Shown here: one piece after another, positions 37,765 to 47,742 of the stretch
Position numbering within the stretch: the first letter of the stretch is position 1
Layout: each line of letters begins with the position of its first letter
From: Geodermatophilus telluris
GTDB taxonomy: Bacteria > Actinomycetota > Actinomycetes > Mycobacteriales > Geodermatophilaceae
Reading direction: 5' to 3'
DNA length: 64,000 bases
Assembly: GCF_900102745.1 (NCBI RefSeq)
Contig: NZ_FMZF01000002.1
Location: 372,001 to 436,000 of the forward strand
Translations under genes and position numbers: made by a program
The notes under the pieces: model-generated
What the model saw: only the letters and a program-made list of their open reading frames with translations
The model's database searches: none
What the model was told of the DNA's origin: nothing

Positions 37765-38850
37765 ATGAGCAGCAGCGCACTGGTCGACTGGGAGCTCGCC
37801 GGGCGCACCGCCCGCCGGCTGACCGGGCCCGGACCCGGGACCACCCGGGAGGAGGCCGCGGCCGTCGTCGCCGAGCTGCACCGGGCCTCCGCCACCGCGG
37901 TGGCGCACGTCGAGGGCCTCACCGGCCTGCGCCCGGTCGAGGGCGGGCCGGTCCCCGAGGTCGCCGTCGTCGACCGGCCGGGCTGGATCGACGCCAACAC
38001 CGCCGGCATGGCCGCGCTGCTCGACCCGCTGGCCGGTGCCCTGCTCGAGCGCTCGGAGAGCCGCCCCGGGCCGCTGGCCACCGCGATCGGCTCGCGGGCC
38101 ACCGGCGTGCAGGCCGGCGGGCTGCTGGCCTTCCTCTCCTCGCGGGTGCTCGGCCAGTACGAGGTCTTCGGCACCGGCGGCCGGCTGCTGCTCGTGGCGC
38201 CCAACATCGTCGACGCCGAGCGCCGGATGGGCGTCGACCCGTCGGACTTCCGGCTGTGGGTGTGCCTGCACGAGGTCACCCACCAGCTGCAGTTCACCGC
38301 CTTCCCGTGGCTGCAGGACCACCTCGAGGCGCAGATCACCGAGTTCGTGCAGGCCACCGACCTCTCCCCGGACGCGCTGCGCGACCGCATGGCCGACCTG
38401 GTCCGCGGCCTCGCCGACGCCGTCCGCGGCGGGGACGACGACGCCGGCTCCCAGGGCCTCATGGCGCTGGTCCGCGACCCCGCCCAGCGTGCCGTGCTCG
38501 ACCGGGTCACCGCGGTGATGAGCCTGGTCGAGGGGCACGCCGAGTTCGTCATGGACGGCGTCGGCCCCGACGTGGTGCCCTCCGTGCGCACCCTGCGCAA
38601 GCGCTTCGCCCAGCGCCGCAAGGGCCGCAACCCGCTCGACCGGGTGCTGCGCCGCCTGCTGGGCCTGGAGCAGAAGATGAAGCAGTACGCCGACGGGCGG
38701 CACTTCGTCGGGGGCGTCGTCGACCGGGTCGGCATGGACGGCTTCAACCGGGTGTGGTCCGGTCCGGAGACGCTGCCCCTGGTCGAGGAGCTCACCGACC
38801 CCGCCCGCTGGGTCGAGCGGGTGCACGGCCGCCCGGCCGTGACCGCCTGA
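37765..38850 (+). CDS. zinc-dependent metalloprotease (DUF2342, 'coenzyme F420 biosynthesis-associated')
   Basis: A 361-residue soluble protein of the actinobacterial DUF2342 family. The zinc motif HEVTH lies near residue 171 in [11 protein letters not shown], with a downstream EGHAEF that may give the third ligand. The name linked to F420 in databases is positional and unproved. It is placed between dacB and tilS as in mycobacteria (Rv3626c-like, from memory). There is no signal peptide. A start at ATG 37765 with a TACGGT hexamer 6 nt before it suggests a leaderless mRNA and therefore a transcription unit separate from dacB. Confidence 0.85.
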   Translation: MSSSALVDWELAGRTARRLTGPGPGTTREEAAAVVAELHRASATAVAHVEGLTGLRPVEGGPVPEVAVVDRPGWIDANTAGMAALLDPLAGALLERSESRPGPLATAIGSRATGVQAGGLLAFLSSRVLGQYEVFGTGGRLLLVAPNIVDAERRMGVDPSDFRLWVCLHEVTHQLQFTAFPWLQDHLEAQITEFVQATDLSPDALRDRMADLVRGLADAVRGGDDDAGSQGLMALVRDPAQRAVLDRVTAVMSLVEGHAEFVMDGVGPDVVPSVRTLRKRFAQRRKGRNPLDRVLRRLLGLEQKMKQYADGRHFVGGVVDRVGMDGFNRVWSGPETLPLVEELTDPARWVERVHGRPAVTA

Positions 38851-38863
38851 CACCCGGACCCCG

Positions 38864-39892
38864 GTGAGCGGGCCGCCCCCGGCGGTCGCGGCCGTCCGCA
38901 GCGCCGTCCGCCCCGGCCTGCGCGCCTGCCCGCAGCCGGTGCTGGTGGCCGTCAGCGGGGGAGCCGACTCGCTCGCGCTGGCCGCCGCGGTCGGGTTCGA
39001 GGCGCCGCGCGCCGGGGTGCGGGCCGGCGCCGTCACCGTCGACCACGGCCTGCAGCCGGGCTCGGCCGCCCGCGCCGCCGCCACCGCCGAGCTCGCCCGC
39101 GGCCTGGGGCTCGACCCCGTGCTCGTGCTGACCGCCGACGTCCGGCCCGGCGGCGGCCCCGAGGGCGCGGCCCGCACCGCGCGCTACGCCGCGCTGGACG
39201 GCGCGGCGGCCGCCCACGGCGCCCGCGTGGCCCTCGGCCACACCCTCGACGACCAGGCCGAGACCGTGCTGCTGGGGCTGGGCCGCGGCTCGGGCCCGCG
39301 GTCGGTGGCGGGCATGGTGGCGCACCGCCCGCCCTACTGGCGGCCGCTGCTCGCCGTCCGGCGGGCGACCACCCGCGAGGTCTGCGCCGCGCTGGGCCTG
39401 CCGGTGTGGGACGACCCGTGGAACACCGACCCCGCCCACCGGCGCGCCCGGGTGCGGGCCGAGGTGCTGCCGCTGCTCGAGGACGTCCTCGGCGGGGGAG
39501 TGGCCGCGGCCCTGGCCCGGACGGCGGACCTCCTGCGCGAGGACCTCGACGCCCTGGACGCCCTGGCCGGGGCCGAGCGCGCCCGGCTGGCCGGCGACGG
39601 CGGGCTGCCCGCCGCGGAGCTCGCCGCCCTGCCGGCCGCGCTGCGCCGCCGGGTGCTGCGCGGCTGGCTGCGCGACGCCGGCGTCCCCGACCTCGCGGCG
39701 GTGCACCTCGCCGCCGTCGACGCGCTGCTGACCCGCTGGCGGGGGCAGGGGCCGGTGACCCTGCCGGGCGGTGCCGGGGCGCTCCGGACGTCTGGCAGGC
39801 TGGTGCTGCGGCCCGCCGGCTGCGAGGGCTCGACCGCCCGGCCGGCCGCCGACCCCCGCCCGGTCCCCCAGCCCGAGGAGCAGCACCCGTGA
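38864..39892 (+). CDS. tilS: tRNA(Ile)-lysidine synthase
   Basis: A 342-residue PP-loop enzyme that converts the CAU anticodon wobble C of tRNA-Ile to lysidine, allowing AUA decoding. The motif [15 protein letters not shown] is the ATP-binding SGGxDS loop. [21 protein letters not shown] and [20 protein letters not shown] are TilS signatures. The C-terminal domain is short, as in other actinobacteria. GTG at 38864 lies 13 nt after the metalloprotease stop, and the 3' end overlaps hpt by 4 bp. Confidence 0.93.
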   Translation: MSGPPPAVAAVRSAVRPGLRACPQPVLVAVSGGADSLALAAAVGFEAPRAGVRAGAVTVDHGLQPGSAARAAATAELARGLGLDPVLVLTADVRPGGGPEGAARTARYAALDGAAAAHGARVALGHTLDDQAETVLLGLGRGSGPRSVAGMVAHRPPYWRPLLAVRRATTREVCAALGLPVWDDPWNTDPAHRRARVRAEVLPLLEDVLGGGVAAALARTADLLREDLDALDALAGAERARLAGDGGLPAAELAALPAALRRRVLRGWLRDAGVPDLAAVHLAAVDALLTRWRGQGPVTLPGGAGALRTSGRLVLRPAGCEGSTARPAADPRPVPQPEEQHP

Positions 39893-40476
39893 GCGAGACC
39901 GCCTCCGCCCCGCAGGGCGCGCTGGGCCCCGACCACGGCTACGGCCCCGACATCGACCACGTGCTGCTCTCCGAGGAGCAGATCCAGGCCAAGATCGCCG
40001 AGCTGGCCGCCGAGATCGCCCGCGACTACGCCGGCCGCGAGGTGCTGCTGGTCGGCGTCCTCAAGGGCGCGGTGCTGTTCATGAGTGACTTCGCCCGCGC
40101 CCTGCAGCTGCCGACCCAGATGGAGTTCATGGCCGTCTCCTCCTACGGCAGCTCCACCAGCTCCTCCGGCGTCGTCCGCATCCTCAAGGACCTCGACCGC
40201 GACATCTCCGACCGGCACGTGCTGGTGCTCGAGGACATCATCGACTCCGGACTGACGCTGTCCTGGCTGCTCAAGAACCTGGGCGGCCGGCGCCCGGCGT
40301 CGCTGGAGGTGTGCGCGCTGCTGCGCAAGCCCGACGCGATCAAGGTCGAGGTGCCGGTGCGCTACGTCGGCTTCGACATCCCCAACGAGTTCGTCGTCGG
40401 CTACGGCCTCGACTACGCCGAGCGCTACCGCGACCTGCCCTACATCGGGACGCTCAAGCCCGAGGTCTATGCGTGA
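39889..40476 (+). CDS. hpt: hypoxanthine phosphoribosyltransferase
   Basis: A 195-residue purine salvage enzyme that makes IMP or GMP from hypoxanthine or guanine and PRPP. The PRPP loop is [17 protein letters not shown], the N-terminal [17 protein letters not shown] binds pyrophosphate, and [20 protein letters not shown] is the C-terminal family signature. GTG at 39889 overlaps the tilS stop. The tilS-hpt-ftsH order is conserved in many bacteria. A hairpin follows 4 nt after the stop, so ftsH probably also has its own promoter. Confidence 0.95.
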   Translation: MSETASAPQGALGPDHGYGPDIDHVLLSEEQIQAKIAELAAEIARDYAGREVLLVGVLKGAVLFMSDFARALQLPTQMEFMAVSSYGSSTSSSGVVRILKDLDRDISDRHVLVLEDIIDSGLTLSWLLKNLGGRRPASLEVCALLRKPDAIKVEVPVRYVGFDIPNEFVVGYGLDYAERYRDLPYIGTLKPEVYA

Positions 40477-40480
40477 CACG

Positions 40481-40497
40481 GCGGTCCTCCGGACCGC
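40481..40497 (+). terminator. hairpin terminator after hpt
   Basis: GCGGTCC-TCC-GGACCGC, a perfect 7-bp stem with a 3-nt loop, starts 4 nt after the hpt stop. Confidence 0.6.
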
Positions 40498-40895
40498 ACC
40501 GCGGCCAACTGCCGTCCCCCTGTTGCGCTGAGCCCATCCGCCGCACCCTTCGCGGAGCCCTCCGGGCCCCACTCGGGCACGGCCCTCGCGGGGCGGCTCC
40601 GGCCGGCACCCGCCACTGCGTGCCGTACCCCACCTGGTCCCGGCGCCTCCGTCGCGCCCGGTGAGGACCCTCCGGGCCCGTCCCCGGGCGCGACACGACC
40701 CCGGGGACCCGCGCGGGTGACGGCGGCGACCGTCCAGCTCGCGGACAGGGGCTGCACAGGCGTCCCGGTGTACCGTCGGGCGCAACGACGCTGGACCGCG
40801 CGAGGGTGTCCGCCCGGCTCGCGCGGCGCGTCACCCGGACGATCAGGAGGGTCGACGGGCCAGGCCGGAGCCCTCCGGTCGCCCGGCATCGGTGT
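40498..40895. other. 398-bp intergenic region upstream of ftsH
   Basis: No gene is supported here. Frames on either strand are GC shadows without ribosome sites or family features. A TACCGT hexamer at 40771-40776 is a possible ftsH -10 and would give a leader of about 115 nt. GGAG at 40866-40869 lies 26 nt before the ftsH ATG, too far to be its ribosome site. Confidence 0.5.
40771..40776 (+). promoter_or_regulatory. putative ftsH -10 element (TACCGT)
   Basis: This is the best TANNNT hexamer in the long hpt-ftsH gap, and it is shared in form with the topA upstream hexamer. No clear -35 box. Confidence 0.3.
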
Positions 40896-42926
40896 ATGGA
40901 ACGCAAGAAGATCTTCCGCTCCGTGTGGTTCTGGGTCGTGCTCGTCGTCCTGGTGGCCCTCGGCCTGTCCTCGTTCCTGGGCGGTGGCTCGGACTACAAG
41001 ACGGTCGACACCTCCGTCGCGCTGCAGCAGATCGAGGACGGCAACGTCTCGTCGGTCACGATCAACGACAAGGAACAGACCCTCGACCTCGACCTGGCCC
41101 AGCCGGTCGACGGTGAGGACAAGATCAGCGCGGCCTACCCGATCGGGGCCTCCGACGACGTCTTCGCGCTGGTCTCCGGGATCGGGAGCGACGGCAGCTC
41201 GAGCGGCGACGGCGTCGACTTCACCACCAACGTCACGCAGGACAGCGTCTTCGTCAGCGTCCTGATCAGCTTCCTGCCCTTCCTCATCCTCCTGCTGCTG
41301 CTGTTCTGGCTGTTCAACTCGATGCAGGGCGGCGGCCGGGGCGTCATGGCCTTCGGCAAGTCCAAGGCCAAGCAGATCACCAAGGACAGTCCCAAGACGA
41401 CCTTCGCCGACGTCGCCGGCGCCGACGAGGCCATCGAGGAGCTGCAGGAGATCAAGGACTTCCTGCAGAACCCGGTCAAGTTCCAGGCCGTGGGCGCCAA
41501 GATCCCCAAGGGCGTGCTGCTGTTCGGCCCGCCCGGGACCGGCAAGACCCTGCTGGCCCGCGCGGTGGCCGGCGAGGCGGGCGTGCCGTTCTTCTCGATC
41601 TCCGGCTCGGACTTCGTCGAGATGTTCGTCGGTGTCGGCGCCAGCCGCGTGCGCGACCTGTTCGAGCAGGCCAAGAGCAACGCCCCGGCGATCATCTTCG
41701 TCGACGAGATCGACGCCGTCGGCCGCCACCGCGGTGCCGGCATGGGCGGCGGGCACGACGAGCGCGAGCAGACGCTCAACCAGATGCTCGTCGAGATGGA
41801 CGGCTTCGACGTCAAGGGCGGCGTCATCATGATCGCCGCCACCAACCGGCCGGACATCCTCGACCCGGCGCTGCTGCGCCCGGGCCGCTTCGACCGGCAG
41901 ATCGCCGTCGACCGGCCCGACCTCGAGGGCCGCAAGCAGATCCTCGGGGTGCACGCCAAGGGCAAGCCGCTCGCGCCCGACGTCGACCTCGAGACCGTCG
42001 CCCGGCGCACGCCCGGCTTCACCGGCGCGGACCTGGCCAACGTGCTCAACGAGGGCGCCCTGCTCACCGCGCGGAACAACGGCACGGTGATCACCGACGC
42101 CGTCCTCGAGGAGGCGATCGACCGCGTCATCGCCGGCCCCGAGCGCAAGACGCGGGCGATGAGCGAGAAGGAGAAGAAGGTCACCGCCTACCACGAGGGC
42201 GGCCACGCCCTGGTGGCGCACGCACTGCCCAACCTGGACCCGGTGCACAAGGTGACGATCCTGCCGCGCGGCCGCTCGCTGGGGCACACGCTCGTGCTGC
42301 CGACCGAGGACAAGTACACCCAGACCCGCTCGGAGATGATCGACACCCTCGCCTACGCCCTGGGCGGGCGGGCGGCCGAGGAGCTGGTGTTCCACGAGCC
42401 GACCACCGGTGCCGGCAACGACATCGAGAAGGCCACCTCGATGGCCCGCGCGATGGTCACCCAGTACGGCATGAGCGCCAAGCTGGGTGCGGTGAAGTAC
42501 GGCAGCACCGACTCCGAGCCGTTCCTCGGCCGGGACATGGGCTCGCGGCCGGACTACTCCGAGGCCGTCGCCGCCGACATCGACAGCGAGGTGCGCGCAC
42601 TCATCGAGGCCGCGCACGACGAGGCGTGGGAGATCCTCGTCGAGTACCGCGGCGTGCTCGACGCGCTCGTCCTCGAGCTGATGGAGAAGGAGACCCTCTC
42701 CAAGGAGGACATGGCCCGCATCTGCTCGCCGGTCACCAAGCGGCCCTCGCTGGCGCCCTACAACGGCTTCGGCAAGCGGACGCCGTCGGACCAGCCGCCG
42801 GTGCTCACCCCGGCCGAGGCCGCGGCCCAGGCCAACGGCAACGGGCACGCGAACGGCAACGGCGCGACCCTGGTCAAGGGCGGCAGCACCGCCGTGGGCG
42901 ACGTCGGCGCACCCGCGCAGAGATGA
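40896..42926 (+). CDS. ftsH: ATP-dependent zinc metalloprotease FtsH
   Basis: A 676-residue membrane-anchored AAA+ protease that degrades misfolded membrane and regulatory proteins. Transmembrane helices lie at about 10-28 and 126-146 with an extracytoplasmic domain between. AAA motifs are [13 protein letters not shown] (Walker A), [15 protein letters not shown] (Walker B) and [20 protein letters not shown] (second region of homology). The zinc site is [11 protein letters not shown] (HExxH). A polar Asn/Gly tail ([11 protein letters not shown]) ends the protein. ATG at 40896 has no good ribosome site. The 3' end overlaps folE (ATGA), heading a run of coupled folate genes. Confidence 0.96.
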   Translation: MERKKIFRSVWFWVVLVVLVALGLSSFLGGGSDYKTVDTSVALQQIEDGNVSSVTINDKEQTLDLDLAQPVDGEDKISAAYPIGASDDVFALVSGIGSDGSSSGDGVDFTTNVTQDSVFVSVLISFLPFLILLLLLFWLFNSMQGGGRGVMAFGKSKAKQITKDSPKTTFADVAGADEAIEELQEIKDFLQNPVKFQAVGAKIPKGVLLFGPPGTGKTLLARAVAGEAGVPFFSISGSDFVEMFVGVGASRVRDLFEQAKSNAPAIIFVDEIDAVGRHRGAGMGGGHDEREQTLNQMLVEMDGFDVKGGVIMIAATNRPDILDPALLRPGRFDRQIAVDRPDLEGRKQILGVHAKGKPLAPDVDLETVARRTPGFTGADLANVLNEGALLTARNNGTVITDAVLEEAIDRVIAGPERKTRAMSEKEKKVTAYHEGGHALVAHALPNLDPVHKVTILPRGRSLGHTLVLPTEDKYTQTRSEMIDTLAYALGGRAAEELVFHEPTTGAGNDIEKATSMARAMVTQYGMSAKLGAVKYGSTDSEPFLGRDMGSRPDYSEAVAADIDSEVRALIEAAHDEAWEILVEYRGVLDALVLELMEKETLSKEDMARICSPVTKRPSLAPYNGFGKRTPSDQPPVLTPAEAAAQANGNGHANGNGATLVKGGSTAVGDVGAPAQR

Positions 42927-43540
42927 GCGAGCTCCCGGAGGAGGCGGAGGACGAGGTCCGCGTCGACCTGTCCCGCGTGGACACGGCGCGGGCCGAGGCC
43001 GCGGTCCGCGAGCTGCTGCTCGCGGTGGGGGAGGACCCCGACCGCCCCGGGCTCCGGGACACCCCCGGGCGGGTGGCCCGCGCGTACGCCGAGACCTTCG
43101 CCGGGCTCTGGCAGGACCCCGCCGAGATCCTCGCGACCGTCTTCGACGAGGACCACGACGAGCTGGTGCTGGTCAAGGACATCCCGATGTACTCGACCTG
43201 CGAGCACCACCTGGTGCCCTTCCACGGCACCGCGCACGTCGGCTACATCCCCGGCGAGGACGGCCGGGTGACCGGGCTGTCGAAGATCGCCCGGCTGGTC
43301 GACGTCTACGCCCGGCGGCCGCAGGTGCAGGAGCGGATGACCCGGCAGATCGCCGACGCGGTGGACGAGAACCTCAAGCCGCGCGGCGTGCTCGTCGTCA
43401 TCGAGGCCGAGCACCTGTGCATGGGCATGCGGGGCATCCGCAAGCCCGGCTCGACCACGGTCACCTCGGCGGTGCGCGGCATCTTCCGCGACAACGCCGC
43501 CACCCGCGCCGAGGCCATGGGCCTCGTGCTGGGCCGGTGA
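42923..43540 (+). CDS. folE: GTP cyclohydrolase I
   Basis: A 205-residue enzyme that opens GTP to 7,8-dihydroneopterin triphosphate, the first step of folate synthesis. Zinc ligands are visible in [11 protein letters not shown] (Cys, His) and [10 protein letters not shown] (Cys), and [19 protein letters not shown] forms the conserved core. The ATG overlaps the ftsH stop by 4 bp, and the 3' end overlaps folP by 4 bp, which places it in a tightly coupled ftsH-folE-folP-folB-folK-DUF3180 operon. Confidence 0.96.
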   Translation: MSELPEEAEDEVRVDLSRVDTARAEAAVRELLLAVGEDPDRPGLRDTPGRVARAYAETFAGLWQDPAEILATVFDEDHDELVLVKDIPMYSTCEHHLVPFHGTAHVGYIPGEDGRVTGLSKIARLVDVYARRPQVQERMTRQIADAVDENLKPRGVLVVIEAEHLCMGMRGIRKPGSTTVTSAVRGIFRDNAATRAEAMGLVLGR

Positions 43541-44391
43541 CCACCACCGTCCTCCCGCGGCCGGGGCGCTGCGTGGTCATGGGCGTCCTGAACGTCACCC
43601 CCGACTCCTTCTCCGACGGCGGGTGCTTCGCCGACGCGCCGACCGCGATCGCGCACGGGCTGGCGATGCACGCCGCCGGGGCCGACTACGTCGACGTCGG
43701 GGGCGAGTCGACCCGCCCGGGCGCGGACCGCGTCGACGCCGACGAGGAGTGCCGCCGGGTGGTGCCGGTCGTCCGCGAGCTGGCGGCCGCCGGCGTGCGC
43801 ACCAGCGTCGACACCACGCGGGCCGAGGTCGCCGAGGCCGCGCTCGCGGCCGGGGCGGTCCTGGTCAACGACGTCAGCGGCGGGCTGGCCGACAAGAACA
43901 TGGCCGACCTGGTCGCCGAGACCGGCGTCCCCTGGGTGCTCATGCACTGGCGCGGGCACAGCCGCGAGATGCACGCCGCCGCCCGGTACGGCGACGTCGT
44001 CACCGAGGTGTGCGCCGAGCTCACCGCCCGCGTGGAGGACGTCGTCGCCGCCGGGGTCGACCCGCGGCAGTTGGTGCTCGACCCCGGGCTGGGCTTCGCC
44101 AAGCGCGCCGAGCACAACTGGGCGCTGCTCGGCGGCCTCGACCGGCTGATCGCCCTCGGGCTGCCCGTCCTGGTCGGCGCCTCCCGCAAGACCTTCCTCG
44201 GCCGGCTGCTCGCCGGGCCGGACGCCGAGCCGCGGCCGGCCGAGCAGCGCGACGCCGCCACCCTCGCCACCACGGTGCTCGCCGCCGAGGCCGGCGCCTG
44301 GGGCGTGCGGGTGCACGACGCCGCCTCCTCGGTGGACGCCGTGCGCACCGTCGAGGCCGTGCGCACCGCGCGCGGGGCCCGCCGTGGCTGA
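43537..44391 (+). CDS. folP: dihydropteroate synthase
   Basis: A 284-residue TIM-barrel enzyme that joins pABA to the pterin diphosphate and is the target of sulfonamides. Signatures: [47 protein letters not shown] and the phosphate-binding [12 protein letters not shown] at 43537 overlaps folE. The 3' end overlaps folB by 8 bp. Confidence 0.96.
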   Translation: MTTTVLPRPGRCVVMGVLNVTPDSFSDGGCFADAPTAIAHGLAMHAAGADYVDVGGESTRPGADRVDADEECRRVVPVVRELAAAGVRTSVDTTRAEVAEAALAAGAVLVNDVSGGLADKNMADLVAETGVPWVLMHWRGHSREMHAAARYGDVVTEVCAELTARVEDVVAAGVDPRQLVLDPGLGFAKRAEHNWALLGGLDRLIALGLPVLVGASRKTFLGRLLAGPDAEPRPAEQRDAATLATTVLAAEAGAWGVRVHDAASSVDAVRTVEAVRTARGARRG

Positions 44392-44770
44392 CGCCCACCC
44401 GCCCCGCCACCCCGACCGGATCGCCGTCCGCGGGCTGACCGCGCACGCCCACCACGGGGTCTACGGCTTCGAGCGCGAGCAGGGGCAGACGTTCTCCGTC
44501 GACGCCGTCCTCGAGGTCGACACCGCACCGGCGGCCGCCACCGACGACCTCGCGCTGACGGTGAACTACGCCGACCTCGCCCAGCGGCTGCACGGCGTCC
44601 TCACCGGGGAGCCGGTCGACCTGCTGGAGACGCTGTGCCGGCGGCTGGCCGACGTCTGTCTGGCCGACCCGCTGGTGCAGGCCGTCGAGATCACGGTGCA
44701 CAAGCCGCAGGCCGACCTCGGCGTCCCCTTCGACGACGTCACCGTCACCATCCGGCGCGAGCGGTCATGA
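44384..44770 (+). CDS. folB: dihydroneopterin aldolase
   Basis: A 128-residue tunnel-fold enzyme that converts dihydroneopterin to 6-hydroxymethyl-dihydropterin. AHAHHGVYGFEREQGQTFSVD near the N-terminus contains the conserved His-Gly-x-x-x-x-E pattern, NYADLAQRLHGVL the middle, and ETLCRRLADVCL the pterin-binding Glu. GTG at 44384 lies inside the end of folP. The end overlaps folK (ATGA). Confidence 0.93.
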   Translation: MADAHPPRHPDRIAVRGLTAHAHHGVYGFEREQGQTFSVDAVLEVDTAPAAATDDLALTVNYADLAQRLHGVLTGEPVDLLETLCRRLADVCLADPLVQAVEITVHKPQADLGVPFDDVTVTIRRERS

Positions 44771-45270
44771 CGCGCGCCGTCCTCTCCCTCGGCGCCAACC
44801 TCGGCGACCGCGCCGGCGCGCTGCGCACCGCCGTCGAGGCGCTCCGGGCCGACGGCCTGGTGGCCCGCTCGGTGCTCTACGAGACCCCGCCGTGGGGCCC
44901 GGTCGAGCAGCCGCCCTACCTCAACGCGGTCGTGTTCGTCCGCGGCGACCGCGACGCCGCCGGGTGGCTGGCCCGGGCGCACGAGCTCGAGCAGGCCGCC
45001 GGGCGCACCCGCGAGGTGCGCTGGGGCGCCCGCACGCTCGACGTCGACGTGGTCACGGTCACCGGCGACGACGGCGTCCCGGTGCTCTCCGACGACCCGG
45101 CGCTCACCCTGCCGCACCCGCGGGCGCACGAGCGGGCGTTCGTGCTGGTCCCGTGGCTGTCGCTGGACCCGACCGCCGTGCTGCCCGGGCACGGCCGGGT
45201 GGCCGACCTGGTCGCCGCGCTGCCCGCCGAGGACGTCGCCGCGGTCGTGAGGTGGGAGCACCTGCAGTGA
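44767..45270 (+). CDS. folK: 2-amino-4-hydroxy-6-hydroxymethyldihydropteridine pyrophosphokinase
   Basis: A 167-residue enzyme that transfers pyrophosphate from ATP to the pterin, giving the substrate of FolP. SLGANLGDRAGALRTAV, YETPPWGP, YLNAVVFV and WGARTLDVDVVTV with its two metal-binding Asp are classic signatures. ATG at 44767 overlaps folB. The stop overlaps the DUF3180 gene. Confidence 0.95.
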   Translation: MTRAVLSLGANLGDRAGALRTAVEALRADGLVARSVLYETPPWGPVEQPPYLNAVVFVRGDRDAAGWLARAHELEQAAGRTREVRWGARTLDVDVVTVTGDDGVPVLSDDPALTLPHPRAHERAFVLVPWLSLDPTAVLPGHGRVADLVAALPAEDVAAVVRWEHLQ

Positions 45271-45800
45271 GGCCGGTGAACCGGCGGGACCTCCTCGTCG
45301 TCACGGCCGGGCTGGCGGTGGCCGCCTGGCTGGTCGTGCGCGCCACCTACGGCAGCCTCCCGCCGCTGCGCTGGTGGCTGCCCGTGCCGCTGGCCCTGCT
45401 CGCCGTCGCCGAGGCGCTCGGCGCCCGCACGCTCCGCGCCCGCCTGGCCGCCGAGCGCGCCGCCCGCCGCGGTGCCACCCACCCGCGGGAGGGCGGCGAC
45501 CCCACGCCACCGCTGGTCCGCCCGGTCGAGCCGATGCTGGTGGCCCGGCTGGCGGTGCTCGCGCAGGCCAGCGCCTTCGTCGGCGCGGCCTTCGCCGGCG
45601 TGTGGGCCGGGGTGCTGCTGCACGTGGCACCCGCGGTGTCCCGGCTGGAGGCTGCGGCGGGCGACACGGTCACCGCGGTCGTCGGGGTGCTCTGCGCCGC
45701 CGCGCTGACCGCGGCGGCGCTGTGGCTGGAGTCGGTGTGCCGCGTGCCGCGCGACCCGTCGTCCTCCGAGCGGCTCCACGGCCAGGAGCCCTCCCCCTGA
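45267..45800 (+). CDS. DUF3180 membrane protein
   Basis: A 177-residue integral membrane protein with four helices (about 8-28, 33-52, 95-120 and 133-152) and a charged loop between the second and third. It belongs to the DUF3180 family that follows folK throughout the actinobacteria (Rv3605c-like, from memory). Function unknown. GTG at 45267 overlaps the folK stop. It ends 22 bp before the convergent ABC ATPase gene. Confidence 0.85.
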   Translation: MRPVNRRDLLVVTAGLAVAAWLVVRATYGSLPPLRWWLPVPLALLAVAEALGARTLRARLAAERAARRGATHPREGGDPTPPLVRPVEPMLVARLAVLAQASAFVGAAFAGVWAGVLLHVAPAVSRLEAAAGDTVTAVVGVLCAAALTAAALWLESVCRVPRDPSSSERLHGQEPSP

Positions 45801-45822
45801 CGCGCTGCGGCCCTCTCGTGGT

Positions 45823-47007
45823 CTAGCGCGCCGGCACCGCGGCACCCGCGGTCTCGGGCACCGTCCCGTCCACCGAGCGGCGCAGCGCCCGGTGCAGCGA
45901 CTCGGGCGTGAGCACCCCGAGGAAGACCTCGCCGTCGAGCACCGCCACCCAGCCGGCCTCGTGCTGCAGCATCGTCGAGAACGCCGTCTTCAGGCTGGCC
46001 TCCACCGGCACCCACGCGTCCATGCGGTGCGACGCCGACCCGACGGTGCCCGGGCCCGCGGCCCGCTCGCCGGAGAGCCACCCGTGCAGCCGGCCGTCGT
46101 CGTCGAGGACCACCGCCCAGCGTGCGCCGGCCGCCTGCAGCGAGGCGCGCGCGTCGGCCAGCCCGTCGGCCGCGTGCACCACCGGCGGGCGCTCGAGGTC
46201 GTCGACGGAGATGCCGGTGACCGCCAGCCGCTTCAGGCCCCGGTCGGCGCCCACGAAGTCGGCCACGAACCCGTTCGCCGGCCGGCCGAGCAACTCCGCC
46301 GGCGGCGCGAACTGCTCCACCCGCCCACCGGAGCTCATCACCGCGATCCGGTCGCCGAGGCGCACGGCCTCCTCGATGTCGTGGGTGACGAACACGATCG
46401 TCTTGCGCACCGTCTCCTGCAGCCGCAGGAACTCCCCCTGCAGCCGCTCGCGCACCACCGGGTCGACGGCGGAGAACGGCTCGTCCATCAGCAGCACCGC
46501 CGGGTCCGCGGCCAGCGCCCGGGCCACCCCGGCGCGCTGCCGCTGGCCGCCGGAGAGCTGGCTGGGGTAGCGGTCGCCGTGGACGGCGGGGTCGAGGCCC
46601 ACCGTGGCGAGCAGCTCGTCCACCCGGGCGCGGGTGCGGCGCCGGTCCCAGCCCAGCAGCCGCGGCACCGTGGCCACGTTCACCCGGACGGTCTGGTGCG
46701 GGAACAGGCCCACGTTCTGGATGACGTAGCCGATGCGGCGGCGCAGCCGGTCGGCGTCGACCCGGGTCACGTCCTCGCCGCCGAGCAGGATCCGCCCCGT
46801 CGACGGCTCGATGACCCGGTTGATCATCTTCATCGTGGTGGTCTTGCCGCAGCCCGAGGGGCCGACCAGGACCGACAGCTCGCCCGCCGCGAAGGTCAGG
46901 TCCAGGCGCTCGACACCGACCGTGCCGTCGGCGTAGGTCTTGCTGACCCCGTCGAGCCGGATCTCCTGTGCGGTGCCCTCCGCACCGCCGGCGGCAGTAG
47001 CGTCCAC
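45823..47007 (-). CDS. osmoprotectant/glycine betaine ABC transporter ATP-binding protein (OpuCA-like) with CBS domains
   Basis: A 394-residue ABC ATPase. Walker A VGPSGCGKTTTMKMINRVIEP, with the MINR stretch typical of betaine importers, then QNVGLFPHQTV as Q-loop, LSGGQRQRAG as signature and LLMDEPFSAVDP as Walker B. Two CBS domains (about 255-380) may sense ionic strength or a nucleotide, as in OpuA-type transporters. GTG at 47007 has GGGAGG 7 nt upstream, and that site lies inside the first codons of the divergent permease frame. It is convergent with DUF3180 and divergent from the permeases with which it works. Confidence 0.9.
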   Translation of the reverse strand: MDATAAGGAEGTAQEIRLDGVSKTYADGTVGVERLDLTFAAGELSVLVGPSGCGKTTTMKMINRVIEPSTGRILLGGEDVTRVDADRLRRRIGYVIQNVGLFPHQTVRVNVATVPRLLGWDRRRTRARVDELLATVGLDPAVHGDRYPSQLSGGQRQRAGVARALAADPAVLLMDEPFSAVDPVVRERLQGEFLRLQETVRKTIVFVTHDIEEAVRLGDRIAVMSSGGRVEQFAPPAELLGRPANGFVADFVGADRGLKRLAVTGISVDDLERPPVVHAADGLADARASLQAAGARWAVVLDDDGRLHGWLSGERAAGPGTVGSASHRMDAWVPVEASLKTAFSTMLQHEAGWVAVLDGEVFLGVLTPESLHRALRRSVDGTVPETAGAAVPAR

Positions 47008-47010
47008 GGG

Positions 47011-47742
47011 GTGACCTCCCTGGGTGCGCGTCCTCTGCTGGACGCGGTGAGCGACCCCGCCGTGGGGCTGCTCGCGGTGGACGAGGCCCCGAACCCGTGG
47101 GTGGACCCGTCCTACGTGACCGACAACTGGGACTCCATCCTGGCCTACACCGGCGAGCACGTGCGCCTGACGGTGCTCGCGGTGGTCATCGGGGCGGTGA
47201 TCGCCCTGCCGCTGGCCCTGCTGGCGCGGCGCAGCCGGTTCCTGTCCGCCCCGGTCCTGGGCCTGTCGACGGTCGTCTACACGATCCCGTCGCTGGCGAT
47301 GTTCGCGCTGCTGGTGCCCTTCACCGGGCTGTCGTCGAACACGGTGCTCATCGGCCTGGTGGCGTACTCGCTGGTCATCCTGGTGCGCAACTTCCTCGCC
47401 GGGCTGCAGGGCGTGCCCGCCGACGTCCGCGAGGCGGCCCGGGGGATGGGGCTGTCCCCGGCCCAGGCCCTCTGGCGGGTGGACCTGCCGCTGGCGCTGC
47501 CGGCGTTCATGGCGGGGCTGCGGATCGCCACGGTGTCCACGGTCGCGCTGACCACCGTCGGCGTCCTGGTGGGCCACGGCGGGCTCGGCCAGCTGATCAC
47601 CGGCGGGTTCGCGGCGAACTTCTACCGCGCCGAGATCGTCACCGGCGCCGTCGGCTGCGTGCTGCTGGCGCTGCTGGCCGACGTCCTGCTGGCCGGTGCC
47701 GAGCGGGCACTGACCCCCTGGGTCCGGGCGGTGCGGGCGTGA
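47011..47742 (+). CDS. osmoprotectant ABC transporter permease (OpuCB-like)
   Basis: A 243-residue permease with five to six transmembrane helices. The EAA-type loop EAARGMGLSPAQALWRVDLPLALPAFMAGL contacts the ATPase, and HGGLGQLITGGF is the usual C-terminal motif of betaine/choline permeases. The annotated GTG at 47011 is the longest option, but it lies 3 bp from the divergent ATPase start and over that gene's ribosome site. In-frame GTG codons at 47047, 47062 or 47077 would leave normal room and remove only a nonconserved leader. The 3' end overlaps the second permease by 4 bp. Confidence 0.85.
   Translation: MTSLGARPLLDAVSDPAVGLLAVDEAPNPWVDPSYVTDNWDSILAYTGEHVRLTVLAVVIGAVIALPLALLARRSRFLSAPVLGLSTVVYTIPSLAMFALLVPFTGLSSNTVLIGLVAYSLVILVRNFLAGLQGVPADVREAARGMGLSPAQALWRVDLPLALPAFMAGLRIATVSTVALTTVGVLVGHGGLGQLITGGFAANFYRAEIVTGAVGCVLLALLADVLLAGAERALTPWVRAVRA

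Noticed and set aside
40454..40906. 150-residue minus-strand frame in the hpt-ftsH gap
   Set aside because: Starts inside ftsH, has no ribosome site and reads as Arg/Pro-rich noise.
42190..42210. HEGGH in ftsH considered as an altered zinc site
   Set aside because: HExxH is fully kept. Gly in place of the usual Ala at an x position does not affect metal binding.
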